A program made the translations under genes and the position numbers. DNA of 64,000 nt from Hypomesus transpacificus (taxonomy: Eukaryota; Chordata; Actinopteri; Osmeriformes; Osmeridae): the NCBI RefSeq assembly GCF_021917145.1, contig NC_061064.1, positions 2,591,137-2,655,136 of the forward strand, read 5' to 3'. Positions 13,062 through 28,900 of the stretch are shown one piece after another (the first letter of the stretch is position 1; the number at the start of each line of letters is the position of its first letter). The notes beneath the pieces were generated by a model, which did not search any database, was not told the origin of the DNA, and saw only the letters and a list, made by a program, of their open reading frames with translations.

Positions 13062-15579
13062 ATGACAGACTCGGGAGCTGGATCCTCGAAACCACTGAAA
13101 GGTATTCTGAAGAAAGCTAAATCCTATGATCAAGACTCGTCGATCCACGGTCCCGAGTGCCCCCTGCATGGCCAGCGGTCCCCAGGACCTCTAGACCACC
13201 GGCAGGGCCGCGCTGGCCCGGGGTCGGGCAAGCCGCTCAGAGGCATCCTGAAGACCAGCGCAAGCTGTGGTGCTGCGGAGGAATGCACCGATTCTAAAAG
13301 CTCGAAATTGAGGTCCGACTTACCTTTAAACAATGTCAACTAGATTTTTCGTAGTTATGCTTTTTTTTTTTTTTTTTACTGAATCCCTTGTTTGTTTCGG
13401 TCTCGGTTCCGCAGACAAAGACAGCGATGGGATGAGTCCAACATTTTGGCCACGAGCTGTCATTCCTGGCTCAACGTTCCCAAAACTGGATCTCACCTGT
13501 GAGTAACACAAGGAGTAGCAAAAGAGTAAAATGTGACAGAGCCACTGTCAACACAGGACCCTCTCTCCTCACGTGCATAGCCAGAACATCTTTAATATGG
13601 CCTACACAAGTGTGTCCTGCTAGCTTGCTTGTTGTGGGTCCTCAGATGTAGCCTCACCATGCTGGATTGGCCTGCTTCCAGCACATGGGAGGAACAGACA
13701 TGTCTGTGTGCAAGTAAGAGGTATGAGGGCATAATATGTTACACTGTTGCATTCATATTTAGAGGTGTATCTAACTGTATACTCCCCCAGTTTCAGCCTT
13801 AGGTTTTTGAAGTCAAGTTACTCTTTAAGAAATGTAAAATGTGAATGTGTCTTCTTGAATGAAACACTGTCTCAGGAAAAGAAAGAGCCAGAGCTGGAAT
13901 GAGATGAGTATCCTGGCCACTCAACAGCCCTACAGTGGGAACAGCCCCTGGATTCAAGTGGATGACAGCTGTCCTGCTGGTGTGGCATGGTACTGCATCC
14001 TTTCCTGTTCAAATAATGAATTTACATTTATTCATTTAGCAGACGATTTTATCCAAAGCGACTTCCAAGAGAGAGCTTTACAAAAGTGCATAGATAGCCC
14101 CAAACATTGCGGGCAGCCAAAACATGAAGCATACATTGTGAAAAAACAAATAAGTGCCAATGGGTAGAACCAGAAGAGCATGTAGTTAAACAAGTTACAA
14201 TTAAACAACATGCTGTACAATTGAGCTATACCCAACCCTAGTTTGATGTGTAGGCTTCCATTATCAGTAGTGATAATAGTCTGGTTCTCCTCTCTGTCTC
14301 ACTTCCTCTGGTGCTCACTATTTTTGCGTACATCGTCTGAGGCGTGAATTCTTGTGTTTACTTCCTGTTTCCTACTCCTGTAGGCAGTCTGATGATGGGG
14401 AGACCAGCCCCAGCTTGACCTCTGACCCTCGGCCTGTGGCCTCGCCACCGAGGCAGGAGAGCAAGTAAGACCCCAACACCTTGACCCTGACCACTGACCC
14501 TGACCACTGACACTGACCCTGACCACTGACCCTGACCACTGACACTGACCCCTGACCCTGACCACTGACCATGACCCCTGACCACTGACCCTGACCACTG
14601 ACCACTGACCCCTGACCCCTGACCCCTGACCCCTGACCCTGACAGCCCCTGTAAATGTCAACCAAGGGGAAATGAAACCCATTCATTGTGACGTATTCCA
14701 AACAAACGTAACTTCCATATTACATGTTTATTTTCAGTTCATATCCACCCAAGTCACCAGCCTGTGATAGGATAGGAGACAGGAGGAGGTATCAGTCCAA
14801 ACAGGAAGGCCAGAAACGTACCAAAGTCCAAGATGAAGGAGCACCAGGTGGCAGACACTACAGTGGTGAGAGCAAATACTTATGAACTGAATATTCAGCC
14901 AACCTCAATATACGTTGTCAATATAGTGTTAGCTTGTTTTATTTGTGGTTTTAAATAGTCCATGCTTACATACCTCTGCAGGTACCTCTCCCCTTTCCTC
15001 CCCTCCCTCCCTCTTCTCCTATCGTACCTGCTCCCTGTCACCCCCTCCCTCCCCCCTGCCTTGCTCTCCCTACCTTTTATGTTCCTCTCTGTCGCCTCCC
15101 CCCTTTTTGTCGCCTCCCTCGCCGTACCCCCTGTCCACCTCCTTGTCGCCCCCACCCCCCTCCCTCCTGTCTTTCAGTCTGTCATCACCTGTGTCCCCCT
15201 CGCCTCCCCCCCCCACAAACAGCCCCAGCTTTGAGAAGCTGAGGAAAGCTCACCGCAGGGAGAACAAGCGGGTGTTGTTGGCCCTCAGGTCCGTGGCCAG
15301 AGACGAGGAAGCGAGGGACAAGGACGATGCTACTGATGACACAGTCCCAGCCTTGTGCCGCTGCAGTGACTGCTGCAGCTCCCCCAGTGGTGCGGAGTGT
15401 ACAGTACAGACAAGCAACCAAACAGGTATGATATATTATATTCAGATTCAAACGAATAGAATGATATTGATATGACATGTATTACTATTGATCAAGTTAA
15501 CAGGTGGTTACAAGCGTCTTGTGTGCCTGTGCTCTCTCCCTAAGATGTGGAAGAGAAGGCGGTTCACTCCGATTCTTGA
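13062..15579 (+). CDS. Protein phosphatase 1 inhibitor-2 (PPP1R2)-like protein with doubled docking motifs
   Basis: Seven exons that stay in phase: 13062-13312, 13415-13498, 13876-13989, 14384-14464, 14738-14865, 14982-15425 and 15545-15579; 378 residues. Exon 1 holds two SILK-type PP1 motifs (KPLKGILKKAK and KPLRGILKTSA); inhibitor-2 has one (KGILK). Exons 2 and 3 each carry an inhibitor-2 style KSQKWDE-type segment: RQRQRWDESNILATS and RKRKSQSWNEMSILATQQ. Exon 4 matches the acidic SDDGETSPS region. Exon 6 has a Ser/Pro-rich run and then FEKLRKAHRRENKRVLLALR, aligned with the KLHYNEGLNIKLAR helix, but HYNE is not conserved. Inhibitor-2 proteins bind PP1 and block its active site through that helix, so inhibition may be weaker here. 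The tail is Cys-rich (CRCSDCCSS). AATAAA at 15663 fits as poly(A) signal. Family call firm; function inferred. Confidence 0.75.
14020..14230 (-). repeat. Truncated L2 LINE 3' end
   Basis: It matches the 3' UTR of the L2 copy at 4218-4430 along its length: the shared tail CATTTAGCAGACGATTTTAT, then GCGACTTCCAAGAGAGAGCT, and AGAGCATGTAGTTAAACAAG further in. It sits in the intron after exon 3 of the PPP1R2-like gene. Confidence 0.8.
14468..14642. repeat. Minisatellite of CTGACC/ACTGACC units
   Basis: Irregular tandem array of CCCTGACCACTGA-type units in the PPP1R2-like intron after exon 4. It gives spurious open frames but no coding signal. Confidence 0.85.
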
Positions 15580-15949
15580 TGTCAGAGTACGCTCTCTCAG
15601 GACCAGTGTCTCTGAGGCCTCCTCATCGCACACCTCCACAGCTCACTAAAACATCTACCGACCAATAAACATTTGAAGACCTCCACAATGTTGTTCTCCT
15701 TACTGTATCTGGACTGTGTGTGTTCTAGTTCCAGTGGGTCACAATTGTATCTGGATCCACGTTGTTGCCAAGGAAACACTCAGTCTACTCTTAATGTTAA
15801 TATTGATGACCAATTAAAACCAAATCAAATTAAATTGAAATGTAGTTTTACTGTAATGATGTGTGTCTGGCCCCATTACTCTTTAGACCCCCTCACAAAG
15901 CTTCTGTCCACCTGGCATGATGCCAGGGGCAGCCACACACAGTGGGACA

Positions 15950-16235
15950 CAACTGACCAGGGCCAAATCTAGGTTCCGACTTTTAGGGAGGCTAAGTCCC
16001 TAGATAAAACCTATTATTTTTCCTGTGACCCAGCAAAACTTGGGGGGTCTGGGGCATGTTCCCCCAGAAGACATTTCTGAAAATACCCTTTTAAATAGTG
16101 TCCTTTAGTGGGTTTTAGGAAGAGAAATTAAATTACTTTGTTTATTTAATTATTTATTTTGGGGGGGGGGGGGGTCATTAAACTTTTGGAGGGGCTCCAG
16201 CCCAAAATAGGGCTAAATACGCCTGTGCACCTGAC
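15950..16235. mobile_element. Small hAT-like MITE
   Basis: The element at 15958-16227 begins CAGGGCCAAATCTAGGTTCC and ends, reverse-complemented, CACAGGCGTATTTAGCCC. The flanking 8-mers CAACTGAC (15950-15957) and CACCTGAC (16228-16235) differ by one base, consistent with an older 8-bp hAT target duplication. It is related to the element at 41856-42210. Confidence 0.6.
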
Positions 16236-16506
16236 TGCTCGCAGCTTTTCTGTCTCACCACTAGAGGGCGCCCTGCAGGGTACAGTCATGGAACACGCCT
16301 CCATGCCAAACACAACTTTCCCAACTACAAAATGAAGACCAGGTTTCACTTCTTTATGGGCAATTTCCAGACCCAGGCCACATTTCTGATGCAGTTCCTC
16401 TCTGAGCTGCGAAAGTTTGAAAGGTGAAATACACAAACCTGCAAATGTATCACTGCAGTCCCTACAATGCAGATGAGGTTGAGAGGCAGGGTCAACATTA
16501 AACATA

Positions 16507-16619
16507 GGTATGGGCGGTAGGTCATTGGTAGAGCATTTTTACTGTGGATTAATATATCACCAGGTAAACCCTCCCCCCCATATGATGGTTTGGATCAAAG
16601 GGTCTGCTAAATGCACAGA
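16507..16619 (+). repeat. tRNA-Cys-like SINE
   Basis: GGCGGTAGGTCATTGGTAGA, TTACTGTGGATTAATATATC and the tail TGGTTTGGATCAAAGGGTCT then GCTAAATGCAC. Degraded copy. Confidence 0.6.
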
Positions 16620-17309
16620 ACACGATTAAACATAAGAATTGCAATCACATGATAACGCAATCACAATATTGAAATTGTTACACAAATTACATTTCGCAAG
16701 CCATGGCAGGACATCACCAGAGTCGCTAAGATTTTTCATTTGAATAGAATCAACGCCAGCCTGTCGCGAACTGCATTCGGGTGTTTTTTCACACTACAGT
16801 GTTTAATAAGCTTGGAGGGACTTGATGCATTGAGCCGCCTGAGATACCAAACATACCCAGGCCTGTGCAAGGCTGTGTGCTAATGGTTCAGAGATGTACT
16901 CGATGGTCTCCATCTGTGTGACCCAGAGGCTCATCGACTGTAAGAAGCTTTCTCTGATTAAATTATAACTTCACTTCCTCGAAACGTCAGACCTTTTAGT
17001 CTTTTAAGTCTTCATAGCGCTTAAAATATTTCCCGAACTGGGTAAATCCAGAGGTAAAGGAAATGCTTCTCTAGTTGGAGAGGTGTGAATAGGGGATACC
17101 CTCCAGTATTGTCTGTCACTTTGGATGAAAGCTGCTACATGAATACACGGTAGTAAATTACATTACAAATGTAGAATGTATCTTTACCCTTCATTTTACA
17201 GTGACTGTGAATTATCTTTAGAGCTCAGCTAATTAACATAATGCATTGCTTTCACAGGGTTCCTTCAGATCCAGGACCACCACTTCCTGCTACAGGCATG
17301 TAGGAGAGA

Positions 17310-17690
17310 GACTGGAAGAGAGAGGGTGGAGGAGAGAGGGCAGGGGAGAGAGACTGGAAGAGAGAGTGTGGAGGAGAGAGGGTTTGGAGGTGGAGGCAGC
17401 CATGTCTGCTGGGAGGTGGAAAGAGAGATACTGGAGGAGAGGCACTTCCTGGCCTGTTTATCCAGGAGGTTGGCGAGGAGAAGGTGGAGGAGAGTGGGTG
17501 GAGGAGAAAAGGTGGAGGAGAGAAGGTGGAGGAGAGAGGGTGGAGGAGAGAGGGTGGAGGAGAGAAGGTGGAGGAGAGAGGGTGGAGGAGAGAGGGTGAA
17601 GGAGAGAGGGTGGAGGAGAGAGGGTGGAGGAGAGAAGGTGGAGGAGAGAAGGTGGGGGAGAGAGGGTTAGGAGGTGGAGGTTGAGAGCTA
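17310..17690. repeat. GA-rich minisatellite (GGTGGAGGAGAGA units)
   Basis: About twenty near-copies of an 18-bp family GGTGGAGGAGAGAAGGTGGA, with one 80-bp interruption near 17400-17480. The strand asymmetry is extreme (purine only), so long open frames on both strands are artefacts. Confidence 0.9.
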
Positions 17691-18137
17691 GAAAGGGGCT
17701 GGTGGGTCACTGAGCTGGATTATGGGTTCGGTCACATGTTAGCTGTTTTCAACCCATCTAAATAGGATCTGGAGCTCAGAGCCCAGCAGGTAAGGACATC
17801 ACACAGGGAGAGACATATCTAGGAGCTACTGTGTCTCTGGCTCAGTGTGCTGTCGTTCCACACACACACACAATGGTGTTCGGCTACCTTCATTTGCACA
17901 TACACATACTTCACTTTCAAACATCCCAGTATATACTTTGTGAGCCATTTCAATTCAAACACTGTTATGTTATGTACATATTTGTTGCAAAAATATGTTC
18001 ATAAATAAGAGTTGTCACTGTACTGATACATTGTATGTCAGGATATTCCAGAGCACGGTATTAGGAGACTCTCCTGTTTCACTTCCTCCACCCTGTCTCT
18101 GTGAAATCCCTGTCAGCTAAACACCATGATCTCAATG

Positions 18138-18298
<161 letters not shown>

Positions 18299-18952
18299 CC
18301 TCTCTGTCTGTCTTGATCATTTAACTCCATAGATCAAATGTGTTAAATGTTTAAATGCATGGCTTTCCACATATCAATCACTTTCACCTCTCCCATCTCC
18401 CCTCCCCTCTCCCCCACCCACCCACCCCCACCCACCCCCCTGACCTGGTTTTGTGAAGATCTCAATCCTTGTTTCTGTGTCATGTTCTCAGACATCCAGA
18501 TAATCCTGCTGGTTCTTCTGATCTGCTTGCTTCCTTCCTATGACTGTCAGTCAAAGCTGATTGTCCAGTTTTGTTCATGTAGGTAAGTGTACCAGCCACT
18601 TAAAGCCTACGGGCAGATAAAACAGCACACATCCAAACACGCATATAGCCCAACGAGACCATGAAACAACTGTAATAAGAATAACATGTTTAATATATGT
18701 TTGCGCGTCCCTGGGCTCACATTATTCATGTTGTTCAGCCTTTAGCTATGCCAGATGAACTGCTTATAACCTGCTAATGTGTCAGTATAACGCTGCCCCT
18801 GCACCTGCTTTGTTAGATCAAGAATGGGAACTGATTGTTGCAAATGCATGATGCGATGCATGTCAATGATGGGAGGGAGAGGGAGAAATAAAGACAGAGA
18901 AGGACAGGGAGAGATGAGTTTGGTCTCGGTTTTCAAAGACCTCTTTGCCAGT

Positions 18953-19153
18953 ACATTTACATTAACATTTAGTCATTTAGCAGACACTCTTACCCAGAGC
19001 GACTTACAGTAAGTACAGGGACATTACCCCGAGGAAAGTAGGGTGAAGTGCCTTGCCCAAGGACACAACGTCATTTGACACGACCGGGAATCGTACTGGC
19101 AACCTTCAGATTACTAGCCCGACTCCCTAACCGCTCAGCCACCTGACTCCCCA
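18953..19153 (-). repeat. Leu-type SINE, near full length
   Basis: The reverse complement reads GTGGCTGAGCGGTTAGGGAG, then the body and the L2-like tail (CATTTAGCAGACACTCTTAC on the plus strand). Confidence 0.85.
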
Positions 19154-20379
19154 GTAAGCATACTAGTAACATATTTACACTAATAGCTCCTGAGAGGTCG
19201 TTGTCCCTCACACAACAGAAGCATAATCCCTGTGAGCTAATGAACAATCAAGTAGGATTTCAAATGCAGAGTAAGTTCCAGATCTGATCCTCCCACCTTT
19301 TCAATACCCCCACGTCCCCTGCCCTGCAGAGTAGCCAGCAGCACCAGCCCCGCATGGACATCTCACCCAGACACACAGCAGAGATGAGAAGTTGATACAT
19401 TTATCCTACAGTCGACAAATACCACATGGAGAGGATGCTGAGGACTCCAAGAAGCAGCCAATAAGGACATCTGACTCTGTATTGGATTTTAACAAAGCAA
19501 TTTGTTCTCTTTCTTTGGTCGCCTGTCTTTTTCCCCGGGACAAGGAGACTGAGGTAGGTAGGAGCTCTGTGTGCTGTGTTACACATCAGAACGATCTACT
19601 TTGAACTTCAAGTTGAATCCAACCTCTATATCCTGTATGTTTTTTATTTACTCTGCAAAGGTGGAGCTGTATTTTGTTTAGTTCTGGATGCACAGGAGCC
19701 CTGCTCTATAATTGTCAGATTGTAGTTCTCGTGTAGTGTGATAATTGGTGTTGCAAGTGATGAAAAGTATGTGACAAACCTCAACCTTCTACTGCAACAG
19801 GCAAAACAAATTATATTTTTATTTGCACTGAAAAATAAAATAAAAAAATCCCCAATGTAAAATGTGAATGTGAAACCTTAAAATAAGAATAGTAGGTAGT
19901 TAAATTAAACATATAAAGATTTCTGTAGCTATACAGATCTTATATCATACAAATCTCAGAGCACCAGCTATATCTGCAAAACGCTCATTACATTTGTGTT
20001 TTAATTACTGTTCATTACAAGCTCACATTAACTCTGACTTCAATTAGATGTTTCAAACGTAGTCTGCTGTTTGGGATCGTATGTCACTAGCAGCAAAGGA
20101 AAGCACTCAAGTGTTATCATTTGGTAATTGGATTTGGGAGATTGAGGACAGCGAAGCATCCATCCTAAGGTATCACTTTCAATACTTGTATCAGGTCCAG
20201 AGATAAGGATTAAGTCTTTATGAGCGCTTCAGGCTCCAGTGATCCTAATGGGCCTGGTTATATCTTAGAAATTGTGTTCAATTTCTATGACCTGATGTAA
20301 TGTGCACATTTGGTTGGTAAATGGTAAACCTACAAATAAAAATACAAAATATCACAGATGATACCCCACAAGTGATGAG

Positions 20380-20560
20380 GGTCAGATGGCTAAGCGGTTA
20401 GGGAGTCAGATGGTTGTTGATTCGATTCCCGGCCGTGCTAAATGACATTGTGTCCTTGGGAAAGGAACTTCACCCTACTTGCCTCAGGGAGAATGTCCCT
20501 GTACCTACTGTAAGTCGCTCTGGTTAAGAGCGCCTGCTAAATGACTCAATGTAAATGTGA
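20380..20560 (+). repeat. Leu-type SINE
   Basis: GTCAGATGGCTAAGCGGTTA, B box TTGATTCGATTCCCGGCC, body and tail ending GCGCCTGCTAAATGACTC. Confidence 0.85.
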
Positions 20561-20710
20561 TACAAGCATAGGTGGTGACTTGCTTTCTTATGGATCTGTT
20601 ATTGAGAATGCTCTTTCTCGTGTGTGTGTGTGTATGTGTGTGTATGCTTGCATGTGCATGTATGAATGGGTATATGTGTGCGTATGTGTGTGTGTGGGTG
20701 TGTGTGTATA

Positions 20711-20921
20711 GGGGTCAGGTGGGCAAGCGGTTAGGGAGTCGGGCTATTAATCAGAAGGTTGTTGGTTTGATTAGCGGCCGTGCCAAATGAATCGAACCAA
20801 TGTCATTTGGCACGGCCGGGAATCGAACCAACTTCACCCTACTTGCCTCGGGGAGAATGTCCCTGTACTTACTGTAAGTCGCTCTGGATAAGGGCGTCTG
20901 CTAAATGAGTAAATGTAAATG
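20711..20921 (+). repeat. Leu-type SINE with internal inverted segment, abutting grk1 exon 1
   Basis: The head (GTCAGGTGGGCAAGCGGTTA) runs to GGCCGTGCCAAATGA and is followed by the opposite orientation of the same segment (CATTTGGCACGGCCGGGAAT), before resuming with the normal body and tail. The tail ends only about 30 bp upstream of the grk1 start codon. Confidence 0.8.
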
Positions 20922-20951
20922 TGTGTGTGTGCACCAGGAGGAGGCCCAACC

Positions 20952-24659
<3,708 letters not shown>

Positions 24660-24794
24660 GCTCCTGTTAGCTTGGTGCTGCAGACTGACAAGAATACCGT
24701 ATCGATTGTGAACATAATTGTGCAAAGTACGTAAAAGGAGTGTAACATAGATTTTAAAATATTGCAAAAAGGGACTTTTAAATTGTTTTTAAAG

Positions 24795-25075
24795 GGAAGT
24801 GTCAACCCCTCCCAGACCCCAAACCCCTAACCCCACCCTAATCCCAACACCACCACCACCCTAACCCTAACCCTAACCCCACCACCACCCCACCCTAACC
24901 CCACCCTAACCCCACCACCACCACCCCTAACCCCTAACCCCACCCTAACCCCACCCTAACCCCACCACCACCACCCCTAACCCCACCCTAACCCCACCCT
25001 ATCCCCACCCTAACCCCACCCTAACCCTAACCCTAACCCCACCCTAACCCCCACCACCACCACCCCTACCACCAT
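24795..25075. repeat. Telomere-like CCCTAA/CCCACCCTAA array in the grk1 3' region
   Basis: CCCTAACCCTAACCC is mixed with CCCACCCTAACCCCACC and CACCACCACCCC units over about 280 bp, between the grk1 stop and its poly(A) signal, so it is probably within the 3' UTR. Confidence 0.85.
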
Positions 25076-25927
25076 CCCCAATTGAATTGTAATGTATGAT
25101 TACACAGTGTATACTCTATAGATATACTTATAGGCCTGTAGGCTATACTGTACATATGGTGTGAAACATTTAGTTTGTATTATCACATTTTGTCGTTTCT
25201 GTAATGTGTCAGAAATAATCAATAAAAGTGTTCCAGCAGTTTGTTACTGGATACCGTTGTACTTCACAACATGTCTTTGTATGAAACCCAACTGTAAGGC
25301 ATCTACCTGCAGGAATGAAGCTAACATTAGCTACTGTTATGGAGCTATTGTCACCTATCTACAGCTATGGAGCTAACATTGTCTCTACTATGGAGCTAAA
25401 TTTTTCTATCAATACCTATGGAGCTAACACTATCTACAGCTTTGTAGCTATTTAGGTACACATTTCTTATTTCATAGTGAATCTCTGTACACGAAACAAA
25501 TGTACACAAAACTGTTAAGTCCTCTATGGACTTCCCCTTGAACAGACTGGTGAGTAAAACCACAGCAAATGCAGAAGTGGTCTGATGAGACTACATTTTA
25601 TACAGTCTTTCTTTGTGTCACAAAATCCCTCAGCTTGGCAGGTATGTAAAAACGTTCATCTTCATCCACTCAGACTTTTGAGTTATTCAAGCTGTTGTGT
25701 TCTCCCTGAATAATCTTTGTTGCAAATCAGGTATGTTATTATGTGCCGTTCTCTCTGAAGGGGTTGTGAAGCCTAAGTCTCTCTACCCAACTGTCTCTTA
25801 TGATTCTCCGTTCTCGAACTCTTTGGATTCTCCACGCTCTTTTGAACCTTTGAATCTTTGACTTTGACATTTGTCTCTTTTCAAGTTATTTCGTCATTAC
25901 CATCTAGTGGAGCATCTCAGATCTATA

Positions 25928-28900
25928 ATGGACATGGAGAAATTGCAACGACGACCACGGATTCCCCCTAAACCCAATCTCAAAGACTTGACTTTAAAAA
26001 GGCCAAACCAAAGGCTGTCAGTGGAGAGTAACAAGGGCAGCAGGACCCAGGAGAGGAAGGAAAAGTTTACCATTGTCCATCACAGCACCCAGAAAGCTGA
26101 GCTTGTTTCTGGGTCGCTTGTCGAAGCAGGCCAGCCTCTCACCGAAGCTACGATACCTCTGACATCCAGAGCACAGCGAGGACCGACCTCTAAACCCCAG
26201 TCCCACCGCATGGCCCAGCGGAACAAGTCCAGCCAACACCAGGGCATGCGTACACCTTCCCAGCAAACAGGGAACAGATCAGGTTGGATATTTACATGAC
26301 CAAACATACTTGATCAGTGAACTTGAAGTAAATAAATATGGCCAGATGTGTCGTGAAAAAAATGTGCTGCTCTTGAAAATGTACAGTGAACATGTTTGAA
26401 ATGTGACAAAGTACAAAGATAAATGTATTATCATCCACTTTCAGCACCAGATGGACGTGAAGAGAATTTGTTGGTTGGTGTGGCTGCTGATGAAAACGAA
26501 AGCCCAGCTGCGTCCTCATGTGGTCAACTTGCGACACAGGAAACCTGCATTTGTCAACCGAACAGACCCGGGATGAAGCTGGTCTGGGTGCCGATATGTG
26601 ACCTGGACGAGTACGTGGATGAGTACGTGGGTGCTGGCAGTGGGAAAGGGAGAAGAGAGCAGGCGGAGAAGCCCAACGTAGTGTGTCCTCCAGTCAAGAC
26701 ACTCAGGCCCCAACACAACATCTCTCCGGTGAAAAAGGAGTCAATGTATGAAGTACTAACTGATATCCCCAACTATCTCACACTCCTCAACACGCCTCCA
26801 GGTTCCTCCTCTGAAAACGCCGGCCCTCACGGATCACCTTCCAAACGCACGCCGACGGCATCTTCTGCTGCCCGGACCTGCAGCTCTGAACAAAGTACAA
26901 AAAGGAACATCCCTCTGCCTCCCCGCCCGCCCACCCCCCACCGTCACTCTCCCAGCCCCCACCATCACTCTCCCACCCCCCACCGTCACTCTCCCACCAC
27001 CCAGCATCGCTCTCCCACACCCCAGCATCGCCCTCCCACGCCCCACCATCACTCTCCCACCCCCCACCGTCACTCTCCCACCCCCCACCATCACTCTCCC
27101 ACCCCCCAGCATCGCCCTCCCACGCCCCAGCATCGCCCTCCCACCCCCCAGCATCGCTCTCCCACCCTCCATCATCCCCGTCCCTTTCCACCTGCTCCTG
27201 TGCCCAGTCAGCGCCCTCTGCCCCCCCTGCCCTCCGCCTCCAGCCCTGCCCCCACCTACCCTCAGCCACTGAACCCCCCCACCTCTTTCTATGATGACTT
27301 GGATGGAGAAGGCCAACTAGACACAGAGGAAGGAGAGGAGTGAGTCTTGCTAGATGAGAATGTTCCAGTGTGTTTTTGTCACGACACGTGATACCCACCA
27401 TGTTTTAACGCCTCATGCTGAGCATTGTGATGGTTGTTTCCACAGAGCCAGGGTCCTTCCAGATGGTCCCAGAAGAATCTCCTCAGACTGGGAGTCCCAG
27501 AGGGAGAATGGTACGAGACGACTTGTCTTTATCATAGTAATGTGTTCATTTCGCAGATGCTTCTGTTAAAGCAAAGCACAGGGGGGATTCGAACCTCCGA
27601 CCAACTGATCTTATGTCCGTCAGTGCCGCTGTACCAGGACTACCAGGCAGAGGCCATCAAGGAGGCGCTGCGTGTCCAGAAAGAGTGTGAGGGAGGCGGG
27701 GTGAAGGCGGGGCTACGGGGGGATGTGAGGAGGAGCTGGGCCCTGGGTGAGCCCAGGAAGGGCCCCGGGGATGTCACTCTCTGGAGGGACCTGCCCGTGG
27801 TCCGACACAGTGGCCTCTTAGAGAGTCTACCCTACCAGGAGCTCCAGAGGCAGGAGGTGAAGACCGTCATGGAGCAGATAGAAGTTGTCACTGTTTCAAG
27901 ACATAATGATACTTTATACATTAATACATTTTGTTAGTTTAGAATGTGATACTTTTGATCTAAAGCGACATGCAAATGGTACATGAAGAAAGTACAGTAG
28001 AAAATCCAGGATCAGAAGTGCCAGTGATGTGATTGATAGTTTTCATATAAAGTATTGTGACACCTAGTCTGATGTGATCTTCTTCCTGTCTGCCGGCCAC
28101 TTCCTGTCTGTCGGCCACTTCCTGTCTGTCAGAGCATGTTTGAGGTGCTCACCTCAGAGGCGTCCTACCTGCGCTCCCTCAGGGTGCTCATGGATCACTT
28201 TTTGATGTCTCGCGACCTGGAGGAGACGCTTGTCGTCCACGACAAGAGGATCCTCTTCTCCAACGTCCTGGACGTCTGCGAGGCCAGCGAGAGGTACGTG
28301 CGAGCATCAGACAGACAGAATGATTCTGAATCTGAATCTGAATTCTGAGTCATTTGAGTCTTGATTGTAGGTTCTTGAATGATCTGCTGGAGAGAGTGGA
28401 TGAAGGCATCACGATAAGTGATGTGTGTGACATCATCTACAAACACGCCGAGCGCAACTTTAACGTCTACATTGATTACATCCGTGACCAAGACTACCAG
28501 GAGAAGGCCTACAGCTCCCTAATGTGAGGCACAGTTGCTGAAGACCCCCCTCTCCTTAATACATTTACATTAGACATTTTATTAAATTTAGAGCATTTTC
28601 ACGTAAGGTGATTAAAACAAAAGTTTTGGCCACCACCAACGGATGCTGTGTCTGCTCTCTGGTAGGGAGTCAGATGGTTGAGCGGTTAGGGAATCAGGCT
28701 ATTAATCAGAAGGTTGCCAGTTCCATTCCCGACCACTCCGAATGACATTGTGTCCTTGGGCAAGGCACTTCACCCTACTTGCCTCGGGGGAATGTCCCTG
28801 TACTTACTGTAAGTTGTTCCATAGCGTTTGCTAAATGTAAATGGTAACCCCCCACCCCACCCCTTCGCTGTGCAGAGAGAGCAACAAGGCGTTTGCAGTG

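Noticed and set aside
14372-14701. Gln/Gly/Val-Arg repeat open frames, minus strand
   Set aside because: They come from the CTGACC minisatellite in an intron of the PPP1R2-like gene.
17246-17710. Long open frames on both strands (Glu/Arg/Gly-rich and Ser/Pro-rich)
   Set aside because: Produced by a purine-only minisatellite without stop codons in any phase; no splice sites or family match.
24795-25075. A true telomere
   Set aside because: The array is short, mixed with other units and flanked by unique gene sequence on both sides.
26787-27401. Gly/Trp/Glu repeat open frame on the minus strand
   Set aside because: Antisense of the arhgef15 His/Pro coding minisatellite.
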